Part shown: one piece after another, positions 50,099 through 57,574 of the stretch | Layout: each line of letters opens with the position of its first letter | Numbering within the stretch: position 1 is the first letter of the stretch | Source: JAFARZ01 sp035651595 | GTDB taxonomy: Bacteria > Actinomycetota > Actinomycetes > Streptosporangiales > Streptosporangiaceae | Direction: 5' to 3' | DNA length: 64,000 bases | Assembly (NCBI GenBank): GCA_035651595.1 | Contig: DASRFJ010000077.1 | Coordinates: 1 to 64,000 of the forward strand | Translations under genes and position numbers: made by a program | The notes under the pieces: generated by a model | The model's input: only the letters and a program-made list of their open reading frames with translations | What the model was told of the DNA's origin: nothing | Database searches by the model: none

Positions 50099-50540
50099 CT
50101 CGTTCTAGAGCATATGTCTGGCCTTGGCGCGACCTCAAGGACTAATCGCATCAATGTTGCGCGAATGTGACAGCAGCGCTTCGGCCGATCGCGCGCCGGA
50201 CGCGCCGAACCGGGGTCGGCCGCTGTGCGGGTGCCGCAATGTCCCGGCCTGTTCCAGCACGGCCCTGCCGTTCAGCGGTTGCCCGGGCCCTAGGGCAGGC
50301 TCCCCCGGGCCTGGCCGCCGCGCGCCGCCTGTGCCTGGAGTGCACTGTGCGGCTATCGGGATAGGAGCGCACCGGCAGTCCCGCCAGCAACGTGGAAAAT
50401 TACCCCTTCGTGGCGGATCGACCCCCGTGCGCGAGGGCCGCGTTACCACAAAGGGAAAATCCGCCACATTAACCGAGGCGGCCAGCGATCGGACTCGGCG
50501 CACGTGCGCCGTGCGCCGCAGCCCGCGACGGCCGTCGAAG
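50099..50540. other. intergenic stretch upstream of amtB without clear genes
   Basis: About 440 bp. Open frames exist on both strands but their products are Arg/Ala/Pro-rich and match nothing. Two spots may be regulatory: GGAAAATTACC (near 50393) and GTTACCACAAAGGGAAAA (from 50442), loosely like GlnR half-sites. Probable long leader or distal promoter of amtB. No tRNA, riboswitch or repeat was recognised. Confidence 0.4.
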
Positions 50541-50549
50541 ATCACCTGC

Positions 50550-50607
50550 GAAACATCCGTGAAACGCGAGGCCAGCGCCGTTACCTGCGCCGTAACAATC
50601 GGGAAAT
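50550..50607 (+). promoter_or_regulatory. GlnR-like boxes upstream of amtB
   Basis: GAAACATCCGTGAAAC (50550-50565: GAAAC-N6-GAAAC) and GTAACAATCGGGAAAT (50592-50607: GTNAC-N6-GAAAT) match the a/b site style of the actinobacterial nitrogen regulator GlnR. They lie 66-123 bp before the amtB start, where such boxes are known to act. Binding is inferred. Confidence 0.5.
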
Positions 50608-50672
50608 GCCTGGGCAACCGCCACATGGGACAAAAGTGAGCGTCACCGCACACGGTCCTCGAGGAGGCGTAC

Positions 50673-52061
50673 TTGGATCCCTATGCAGCCTGGCTGAGCG
50701 CCGGGGATAACTCCTGGCAGATGACGGCAGCCACGCTCGTCGGCCTCATGTCCATTCCGGCCCTCGCGGTCCTGTACGGCGGCTTGGTGCAGAAGAAGTG
50801 GGCCATGAACACCGTGCTGATGGTGTTCTCCGCGTTTGCCCTGACGCTGATCGTGTGGGTCCTGTGGGCCTTCAAGATGGGCTTCGGTACGCCGTTGATC
50901 AGCACCTTTGTCGGTGATCCGCGTAGCGTGCTCGGGCACGCGGCGGAGGAGGGCCAGGGCAGCATCCCGCTGCTGAACGGCCTGATGCCCAAGTTCCGGA
51001 TCCCCGAGTCCAGCCTGATGTATTTCCAGTTCGTGTTCGCGGCGATCACGCCGATCTTGTTCATCGGGAGCGTGATCGGTCGGATCAGTTTCAAGGTCTG
51101 GCTGCTCTTTGTCCCGCTGTGGATCACGTTCGCCTACTCGGTGAACGCGTTCCTGCTGTGGGGCGGCGGGTACTGGGCCGGCAAGGGCGCGCTGGACTTC
51201 TCCGGCGGCTACGTCATCCACCTGGCGGCCGGCGTGTCCGGGTTCACCGCCGCGGCGGTGGTCGGCCCGCGGCTCAAGCGCGACCGCGAGCGTGCCATCC
51301 CGAACAACCTGCTGTTCGTCGCCGTCGGGGCCGGCATCTTGTGGCTGGGCTGGAACGGCTTCAACGGCGGTGACCCGTACTTCGCCGGCGCCGACGCGTC
51401 CGCCGCGATCGTGAACACCAACGTCGCCACCGCGGTCGCGATGATGACCTGGATCGTCATGGACATGGCGTTCAGCAGGTCGAAGAAGCCGACCTTCCTG
51501 GGCGGTTTGAACGGCATGATCTGCGGCCTGGTCGGCATCACCCCGGCGGCCGGCTTCGTGAACGGCTTCGGCGCGATCGTGATCGGCCTGGTCTGCTCCA
51601 CGGTCGTCTGGGTCGCGTGGGAGTACCTGCCGAAGTACGTCTGGCCGTTCAACAAGATCGACGACGCGCTCGGCGTGGTGTACACGCACGGCATCGCGGG
51701 CCTGTTCGGCGGCCTGCTGGTCGGCCTGCTGGCGGATCCGAAGATGATCGAGTACCTCGGCATCGGGAACAACCCGTCGATCAGCGGCACGGGCCTGTTC
51801 TACGGGCACGCGAAGCAGCTGGCCATCCAGGCCGGCGCCGCGCTCACCGTTATCGTCTGGGACGCGCTCGTCACGTTCGTCATCCTCATGGTCATCAAGT
51901 ACGTGTTCCGGATGAACCTGCGGCTGCCGGACGAGGCGCTGGAGATCGGCGACATCGCGGTGCACGGCGAGGAGGCCTACCCGCCCGACGACCTGGTCAC
52001 CGTGGCCGCCACGTCAACCGCCGACGAGCAGGCGCAGCAGACCCCCGCCAACGTCAAGTAG
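50673..52061 (+). CDS. amtB: ammonium transporter (Amt/MEP/Rh)
   Basis: 462 aa, eleven helices. The TTG start is decided by GAGGAGG 5 nt upstream. Landmarks: PALAVLYGGLVQKK (helix 1), a GGYVIHLAAGVSG block with the first twin His, NNLLFVAVGAGILWLGWNGFNGGD, GGLNGMICGLVGITPAAGFV, DALGVVYTHGIAGLFGG with the second conserved His. C-terminal soluble tail (EEAYPPDDLVTVAATSTADEQAQQ) is longer than usual. It conducts NH3/NH4+ across the membrane. No glnK or glnD follows, unlike the usual amtB-glnK-glnD order of actinobacteria. Likely under GlnR. Confidence 0.95.
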   Translation: MDPYAAWLSAGDNSWQMTAATLVGLMSIPALAVLYGGLVQKKWAMNTVLMVFSAFALTLIVWVLWAFKMGFGTPLISTFVGDPRSVLGHAAEEGQGSIPLLNGLMPKFRIPESSLMYFQFVFAAITPILFIGSVIGRISFKVWLLFVPLWITFAYSVNAFLLWGGGYWAGKGALDFSGGYVIHLAAGVSGFTAAAVVGPRLKRDRERAIPNNLLFVAVGAGILWLGWNGFNGGDPYFAGADASAAIVNTNVATAVAMMTWIVMDMAFSRSKKPTFLGGLNGMICGLVGITPAAGFVNGFGAIVIGLVCSTVVWVAWEYLPKYVWPFNKIDDALGVVYTHGIAGLFGGLLVGLLADPKMIEYLGIGNNPSISGTGLFYGHAKQLAIQAGAALTVIVWDALVTFVILMVIKYVFRMNLRLPDEALEIGDIAVHGEEAYPPDDLVTVAATSTADEQAQQTPANVK

Positions 52062-52073
52062 GCCCCTGGCGCC

Positions 52074-53117
52074 TCAGAGCCCGAGCGCGGCGGCGGCTAG
52101 GGCGGTTCCCTCGACACGGGCCCGCACCTTGGCGAACGCGGTGTCGCGGGACGTGGAGGTGTCGTCGGCGAACGGCGCGAAACCGCAGTCGTCGCAGGTG
52201 CCGAACCGGTCCGGGGGCAGCACCCGGGCCGCCGCGATCGTCCGGTCGCGAACCTGCTCGGGCGTCTCGATCGCCGGGTCGATCGGGTCGGTGACGCCGA
52301 CGAACACGCGGGCCGTGTCCGGCAGGTGCGCGGCGATCGTGCCAAGCACCGCGTCGGGCGCGGCCTCGCTCGCCAGCTGGACATAGAAATTCCCGGCGTG
52401 CAGCCGGAATAGCCGCGGCAGCAATTCGGCGTAATCCACGTCGAGGCTGTGCGTCGAATCCTGGTCGCCGCCCGGACAGGTATGGACGCCGATTTTCGCC
52501 CGTTCCTCGTCGGTAAACCGGTCAAGTACCCGGTTGTTAAACGCGATGAAATCATCGAGTACGCCGCCACTTGGATCGAGTTTGAGGGACAGCCGGCCCT
52601 CGGTGAAATCGAGCTGCACGACGTGTGCCCCCGCGTCCAGGCAGCCGCGGATGTCCGCCTCCGCCTCGTCGGCGAGGTCGTCGAGGAACTGCTCGCGCGA
52701 ATAGCCGTCGAGCCCGCCGGCCGGGTAGAGCAGGCTGAGCGCGGACGGCGCGATCACCGCCTGCTTCACGGGCACGCTCGCGTAACCGAGTGCGGCGCGA
52801 AGGTAGTCCGCGGCGTGCGCGGCGTACCGGAACGGCCCGCCGGTGAGCACCGGCAGCTGCCGCTGATGCCCGTCGGCGAACGGGATTACGACGCCGTCGG
52901 GCGCGAGCGCCGCATACCCGGCGATCGGATATGTGGCGAAGCTCGGTTTTGCCTGTTCGCCATCGGTAACGACCGGTGAACCGGTCTCTTCCATCAGGCG
53001 AATGGTTTCGGCGACGGCGCGATCTTGCGCGGCGCGGAAATCCGTGCCGGAATTCATCGCGGCAAGCAGCTCGGCGGATCGCGGAATGCTACCGATGGGC
53101 TCGGTGGGGATCGTCAT
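52074..53117 (-). CDS. MetE-like cobalamin-independent methionine synthase family protein
   Basis: 347 aa, only the catalytic barrel (MetE C-terminal domain type). EPIGSIPRSAELLAAM at the start (the GSxPR motif), EETGSPVVTDGEQAKPSF, VVQLDFTEGRLSLKLDP, zinc ligands in GVHTCPGGD and later in CDDCGFAPF. Such short forms transfer methyl groups from unknown donors (often methylcorrinoid or methyl-H4MPT-like), or are degradation enzymes, and cannot replace MetE. No methionine genes lie nearby. It is convergent with amtB with a 12-bp gap. Confidence 0.85.
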   Translation of the reverse strand: MTIPTEPIGSIPRSAELLAAMNSGTDFRAAQDRAVAETIRLMEETGSPVVTDGEQAKPSFATYPIAGYAALAPDGVVIPFADGHQRQLPVLTGGPFRYAAHAADYLRAALGYASVPVKQAVIAPSALSLLYPAGGLDGYSREQFLDDLADEAEADIRGCLDAGAHVVQLDFTEGRLSLKLDPSGGVLDDFIAFNNRVLDRFTDEERAKIGVHTCPGGDQDSTHSLDVDYAELLPRLFRLHAGNFYVQLASEAAPDAVLGTIAAHLPDTARVFVGVTDPIDPAIETPEQVRDRTIAAARVLPPDRFGTCDDCGFAPFADDTSTSRDTAFAKVRARVEGTALAAAALGL

Positions 53118-53138
53118 GCTCCCGAGCCTAAAGAAACT

Positions 53139-54824
53139 TCAGTGTCCCCGGAAGGCCTCTTCCAGCCACCACGACCCATGTTCGCCGGTCACCTTCGCGT
53201 CGATGACCAGCGGCAGGTCGCGCGGCCCCGCCAGCCATGACCGCACCCCCGCCAGATCCGCCACCGACCGCACCACGAACCCGTCGCAGCCGAAGCCGCG
53301 GCCGATCGCCGCGATGTCGGCCGGCGGGAACCGCACCGTGTCCAGCGGGTCACCGTCCGGTCCGAAGTGATGCACCTCGGCGCCGTACGCCTCGTCGTCG
53401 TACACCACGATCACCATGCCGAGCCCGAGCCGCACCGCGGTTTCCAGCTCGCTGATCCCCATCAGCGCGCCGCCGTCGCCCAGCGCCGCCACGGTGAGCC
53501 GGTCCGGCCGCGCCACCGCCGCGCCGATCGCCGTGCCCAGCCCGAGCCCGATCGCCTGGAACCCCTGGGTGAAGCAGAACCCGGCCTCGTCCGGCACGGA
53601 CAGGAACATCGACGGATAGCCCATGAAGTTGCCGGAGTCGATCGCGACCATCCGCTCGGCCGGCAGGATGTCGTCGAGCGCGATCGACAACGCCCGCGGA
53701 TCGATCTTCCCCGCGCCGCTCTCATCGGCGAACGGCACGTCGCGCCACCGTCCGTTCCGCGCTATCCGCTCTTTGATCTTTGAAGATCGCTGGGTCATAA
53801 CGACGTCGGTGGCTTGGTTCAGTTTGTCCGCGACGGCAGCGGCGGTGGCCGCCACGTCGCCGATCACGCCCAGGTTCACCGTGCGATGCCGCCCGATCGC
53901 CGAAGCGTCGTCATCGACCTGCACCACGATCGCGTCCGGCCCGATCAGCGCGCCGTGCCTGGTGGTCCACATGTTCAGCGCACAGCCCCAGCCGACCACC
54001 ACGTCCGCGTCGCGGATCAGCTCCGCCGCCAGCGGCGTGGCGAACCCGCCGCTCACGTCCAGGTTCCACGGGTTGCCGTTGAACAGGCCCTTGGCCACCG
54101 CGGACGTGGCGAGCAGCGCCCCGCACCCGTCGGCGGCGCGTTCCAGTTCGGCCCGCGCGCCGCGGGCGCCGCGTCCGGCGATGAACACCGGCCGGCTGGC
54201 CGTCGTGAGCAGCGTGGCCAGGGCGGCGACGCCTTCGGCGCTGACCTCGGGGAGGTGGGTGAGCGGCCCGGTGCACACCTGGCCCGGCACCACCTCGGCC
54301 GCCTGCACGTCCAGCGGGAGCGCGAGCACGACGGTGCGCCTTTGCTGGGCGAGCTGGAATGCCCGGCACGCGTCCGCCACCGCGGTCGCGGGGGTACTGG
54401 CGCGCACATGCTCGGCGCCGACGGAGTGCGCCAGCGCGGCCACGTCCAGGTAGAAGTTGGAGTGCCTGCCCGGCGCCTCGGGGGTCAGCACCAGCAGCGG
54501 GGTCCGGCTCTTGGCCGCCTCGGCGATGCCGGTCATCGCGTTGGTCAGCCCCGGCCCCTGGTGCACGGTCAGCACACCGACCTTTCCGGTGACGCGGGCC
54601 CAGGTGTCCGCCATCATCGCCGCGCCGCACTCGTGCCGCGCCGCGATATAGCGCGCGCCGCCCTCGATCATCGCGTTCGTCACGTGAAAGTTCCCGCTGC
54701 CCACGACGCCGAACACGGTGTCCGCGCCGAGCCCGGCCAGCGCCCGTCCGATCGCGTGGCTTACCCGCAGCGTCGCTCCGGGGGGGACGACCCCCCCGTG
54801 CCCCCCCGACGCTTGCGCGGGCAT
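53139..54824 (-). CDS. ThDP-dependent enzyme (acetolactate synthase-like)
   Basis: 561 aa, three-domain ThDP fold. ADTVFGVVGSGNFHV, IAARHECGAAMMAD (activating Glu), GVLTVHQGPGLTNAMTGIAEA; a middle domain (RPVFIAGRGARGA); the ThDP-binding GDGGALMGISELETAVRLGLGMVIVVYDDEAYGAEV. That places it with ALS/benzoylformate-decarboxylase-like oxo-acid enzymes, not true IlvB, because no small subunit is near. ATG 54824 shares a base with the stop of the cyclase gene (TAATG), so both are translated together; a joint pathway for a 2-oxo acid or aromatic amide is inferred. Confidence 0.88.
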   Translation of the reverse strand: MPAQASGGHGGVVPPGATLRVSHAIGRALAGLGADTVFGVVGSGNFHVTNAMIEGGARYIAARHECGAAMMADTWARVTGKVGVLTVHQGPGLTNAMTGIAEAAKSRTPLLVLTPEAPGRHSNFYLDVAALAHSVGAEHVRASTPATAVADACRAFQLAQQRRTVVLALPLDVQAAEVVPGQVCTGPLTHLPEVSAEGVAALATLLTTASRPVFIAGRGARGARAELERAADGCGALLATSAVAKGLFNGNPWNLDVSGGFATPLAAELIRDADVVVGWGCALNMWTTRHGALIGPDAIVVQVDDDASAIGRHRTVNLGVIGDVAATAAAVADKLNQATDVVMTQRSSKIKERIARNGRWRDVPFADESGAGKIDPRALSIALDDILPAERMVAIDSGNFMGYPSMFLSVPDEAGFCFTQGFQAIGLGLGTAIGAAVARPDRLTVAALGDGGALMGISELETAVRLGLGMVIVVYDDEAYGAEVHHFGPDGDPLDTVRFPPADIAAIGRGFGCDGFVVRSVADLAGVRSWLAGPRDLPLVIDAKVTGEHGSWWLEEAFRGH

Positions 54825-55597
54825 TACCGCTCCACGAGAGCGATCGCCCGGCACGGCGACCCCGATCCGCGCAGGATCGGCAGCGGCCCGGTGATCACCA
54901 GCGCGCCCTGGGCCGGCAGCCGGTCCAGGTTGCGCAGCTGGGTCAGCCCGTACTTGCCGGCGCCCAGCATGGCCGAATGGCAGGGGAACGGCGGGTCGAA
55001 CGAGTGCGCCGCGCCCGCGTCGGTGCCCACGGTCTCGACGCCGATCCCGATCACCGGCGACTCTTCTGCCAGCCAGGCGGCGCAGGGGACGCTGATGCCG
55101 GGGGTGTGCGGCCCGGTCTCGTTCGCGTTGATGAACTCGGCCTGGCTGTTCGACCGCCTGTCCCATCCGGTCCGGTACAGCAGCCAGCCGCCGTCCGGCA
55201 GCGGACCGTTCGCCGATTCCCAGGCCTTGACGTGGTCGATCTCCAGCAGGAAGTCGGGGTCGGCCGCGGCCTGCGCGCTGAAGTCAAGCACCGCCGCGGG
55301 GGCGATCAGCTTCTCGACCGCGACCTGCGATACGTCCTCGCCGTCCTTGCCGGTGAGCCAGTGCACCGGGGCGTCGAAGTGCGTGCCGGTATGCTCACCG
55401 GTCGTGATGTCGTTCCAGTACCAGGCGGGCCCGCGGTCGTCGTAGTGGCTGATCTCGCTGAGCGAGAAGCTCTTGGTGTTACCGAACGGCGGCGGCAGCG
55501 CGATGATCGGAGTGTCCGCGGACAGCGGCGCGGTGAGGTCGATGACCTCGACGGAACTGGCGCGGATAGCCTCGGTGAGGGACCTCAGGACAGACAT
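54824..55597 (-). CDS. cyclase family / kynurenine-formamidase-like hydrolase
   Basis: 257 aa, cyclase (PF04199) family. The hallmark metal site appears as GEHTGTHFDAPVHW (HXGTHXDXPXH), with VEVIDLTAPLSADTPI at the N-terminus, LLYRTGWDRR and VIGIGVETVGTDAG (the D of VGID-like replaced in this version) later. Members hydrolyse N-formylkynurenine, isatin or cyclic amides using Mn/Zn. Coupled to the ThDP enzyme. ATG 55597 is used; longer frames upstream are in the promoter shared with the divergent hydrolase. Confidence 0.87.
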   Translation of the reverse strand: MSVLRSLTEAIRASSVEVIDLTAPLSADTPIIALPPPFGNTKSFSLSEISHYDDRGPAWYWNDITTGEHTGTHFDAPVHWLTGKDGEDVSQVAVEKLIAPAAVLDFSAQAAADPDFLLEIDHVKAWESANGPLPDGGWLLYRTGWDRRSNSQAEFINANETGPHTPGISVPCAAWLAEESPVIGIGVETVGTDAGAAHSFDPPFPCHSAMLGAGKYGLTQLRNLDRLPAQGALVITGPLPILRGSGSPCRAIALVER

Positions 55598-55621
55598 ATC
55601 CGTAGCGTAGACGGGGTGACC

Positions 55622-56392
55622 ATGGCAAAACCAGTCGTCACGGCAACCACGCTGGTCACCGATGACGGCGTCCCGATCGACGCGGCACATCTGCCCGGAC
55701 CGGGCGATCTGGCGTTCGTGGTCGCGCACGGGTTCACGCTGAGCTGGCAGCGCCCGGATCTATCGCGGATCGCGAACCGGCTGACCCGCACCGGAGGAGC
55801 GGTGGTCTTCGACTTCCGCGGACATGGCCGGTCCGGCGGGCGATCCACCCTGGGCGACCGGGAGATCAAGGACCTGGACGTGGCCGTGACCTGGGCGCGC
55901 GAGCTCGACTACCGGCGGATCGTGGTGATCGGCTTCTCGATGGGCGCGTCCGTGGTGCTGCGCTACGCCGGCCTGACCGGCGGCGTTGACGCCGCGGTGT
56001 CGGTGAGCGGCCCCGGCCGCTGGTACTACCGCGGCACCAAGCGGATGCGCCAGGTTCACCGCGCGGTGGAGAATCCGGTGGGCCGCCTGGTCACCCGCGG
56101 GCTGCTGAAAACCCGGATCAGCCCGGGCGGCTGGCAGCCGGTGCCGGTCCCGCCGGCCACCGCCGCTCGTCTTATCGCACCGATTCCGCTGCTGATCGTG
56201 CACGGTGACCAGGACCAGTACTTCCCGCCGGAGCACGCCCGCCAGCTCTACCAGGCCGCCCGCGACCCGAAAGAACTGTGGCTCATCCCCGGCATGGGCC
56301 ACGCGGAGTCCGCCACCACCAACGACCTGGTCGACAAGATCGGCCGCTGGGCAGCCGAGGCGACATCGAGCCCGTTGATCAGCTCTGCCTAG
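55622..56392 (+). CDS. alpha/beta hydrolase
   Basis: 256 aa. Oxyanion region VVAHGFTLSW, DFRGHGRSGG, nucleophile elbow GFSMGAS with Ser106, acid in IVHGDQDQYFP (Asp), and His in PGMGHAE. The S9/YqkD-like layout without a lid and with the RWYYRGTKRMRQVHR stretch matches many actinobacterial esterases or peptidases; the substrate is unknown. Divergent from the cyclase gene with only 24 bp between starts, so promoters overlap. GTG 55616 in frame is an alternative. The last 4 bases overlap the convergent phosphatase. Confidence 0.88.
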   Translation: MAKPVVTATTLVTDDGVPIDAAHLPGPGDLAFVVAHGFTLSWQRPDLSRIANRLTRTGGAVVFDFRGHGRSGGRSTLGDREIKDLDVAVTWARELDYRRIVVIGFSMGASVVLRYAGLTGGVDAAVSVSGPGRWYYRGTKRMRQVHRAVENPVGRLVTRGLLKTRISPGGWQPVPVPPATAARLIAPIPLLIVHGDQDQYFPPEHARQLYQAARDPKELWLIPGMGHAESATTNDLVDKIGRWAAEATSSPLISSA

Positions 56393-57159
56393 CTTTCCCG
56401 GAGCCGGGCGCGCAGCCGGGGGAGTTCGTCGCCGAACCCGTGCGCGGTAAGCCAGCCGACCGCCCCGCCATACCGAGCGTCGACCTGTTCGAGGAACGCC
56501 GCCATCGTCTCGGGTCGCGGCATGTGCGCCGACGCGGGCTTGCTGTTCACGTCGGGGGCGTAGATCGGTTTCCTTCGCAGTCGCGCCAGGAGCGGCTCCA
56601 CTCGTTCGCCGGTCGCCACGTAGTCCGCGACCACGGCCTCTGGCCGGACGCCCACCGCGCTGAGCGCCAGCGCGACGACCACACCCGTCCGGTCTTTGCC
56701 GGCCGCGCAGTGCACCAGCGCCGCCCCGTCCGAGGTGGCGATGCTGCGCACCGCGGCGACCACCTGCTCCGGCCGGTCCTCCAGGTAGCCGAGATAGTGC
56801 CCGGTCAGCCGGTCGCCCGGGTAGCGAGACCGGTCCTGTTCGTCGCGCACCACGAATACGTCCGCGACAACGTCGGTCGCCAGACCCTCCTCCGGCAGCA
56901 CCGGGTGGTGCGCATGACGCACGCTTGCGACGGCGTCCAGCGGCGCCGGTCCCTCGGCCGTCAGTTCCGCCGTGCTCCGCAGGTCGACCACGGTCGTCAA
57001 GCCGATGCCATCTACCAGCCGCGCCACGTCCGCGGCCGACAGTTCCTGCAGGTTGTCCGCCCGCAACAGCCGCCCTTCGGCCGTCACGCCGCCATCGGTC
57101 AGCGGCAGCCCGCCCACGTCCCGAACATTGACTGCACCATCAAGCTCGATCCACGTCAT
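56389..57159 (-). CDS. tyrosine-protein phosphatase (PtpB/Y_phosphatase3-like)
   Basis: 256 aa. The P-loop HCAAGKDRTG carries catalytic Cys151 and Arg157, with NVRDVGGLPL at the N-terminus and the GRLLRADNLQELSAADVARL segment that define the DSP/PtpB-like group. This P-loop type (HCxxGKDRTG) hydrolyses phosphotyrosine and sometimes phosphoinositides; in mycobacteria the homologue PtpB is secreted, but no export signal is seen here. Start MTWIEL (57159, preceded by GGGGG) is preferred to 57183. Confidence 0.9.
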   Translation of the reverse strand: MTWIELDGAVNVRDVGGLPLTDGGVTAEGRLLRADNLQELSAADVARLVDGIGLTTVVDLRSTAELTAEGPAPLDAVASVRHAHHPVLPEEGLATDVVADVFVVRDEQDRSRYPGDRLTGHYLGYLEDRPEQVVAAVRSIATSDGAALVHCAAGKDRTGVVVALALSAVGVRPEAVVADYVATGERVEPLLARLRRKPIYAPDVNSKPASAHMPRPETMAAFLEQVDARYGGAVGWLTAHGFGDELPRLRARLRES

Positions 57160-57250
57160 ACCCCCATTCTCCGGGCACCCCATGACGAGCCCCGCGTGCC
57201 CCCGCGGCCCCCGCGCCCTGCCGGGCCCCCGCGCGCCGGCCGCGCCCCCG
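57160..57250. other. GC-rich gap, no gene
   Basis: Very GC-rich (CCCCCGCGGCCC-type) spacer. Frames are open only because of composition. No regulatory motif recognised. Confidence 0.3.
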
Positions 57251-57324
57251 CAGCCCCGCGCGGTCGTCGCGGCTCGCGCCCGCGCGCCGGCAGCCCCGCG
57301 CGGTCGTCGCGGCTCGCGCCCGCG
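57251..57324. repeat. 34-bp perfect direct repeat, two copies
   Basis: The 34-bp unit beginning CAGCCCCGCGCGGTCGTCGC occurs at 57251-57284 and 57291-57324, 40-bp period (6-nt gap). It lies before the palindromic element and is more GC-rich than its neighbours. Two units only, so neither CRISPR nor a tandem array of note. Confidence 0.85.
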
Positions 57325-57335
57325 GCCGCATCTGT

Positions 57336-57493
57336 CCGTAATATGCGCTTGTGTCCAGTAGGTTCGATGGTTTCTCTTGGTTTGGAAGGTGATCCGAAAT
57401 TATTGCGGATAGTTACCCTCCCAGATTGGGGGGGTAACTGTCCGCAATAATCTGGTCCGCCTGTCGGTGCGCCTGGAATGGGGTAAATATTCC
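57336..57493. repeat. palindromic repeat element, copy 4
   Basis: Arms 57402-57422 and 57428-57448, loop AGATT, beginning ATTGCGGATAGTTACCC. Flanking direct repeats: CGTAATATGCGCTTGTGTCC (ending 57356) and TGGAATGGGGTAAATATTCC (ending 57493). Spacing to the hairpin (45 and 24 nt) is exactly that of copy 1, which defines the element. Sits between two minus-strand genes. Confidence 0.85.
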
Positions 57494-57574
57494 GATATGG
57501 GCACGTGGGCGGCCGAATCACTGCCGACGCGGCCGGATCGTGTGCGGGGACGATGGTGTGGTTCAGTTCGATCA

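Noticed and set aside
50124..50653. Open frames upstream of amtB on both strands
   Set aside because: Composition-driven, no motif, RBS or conservation sign; the region looks regulatory.
53118..53138. Cobalamin or SAM riboswitch before the MetE-like gene
   Set aside because: The gene has only a short leader and no conserved aptamer stems.
57251..57324. CRISPR-like direct repeats
   Set aside because: Two 34-bp units with a 6-nt gap and no spacers or cas genes.
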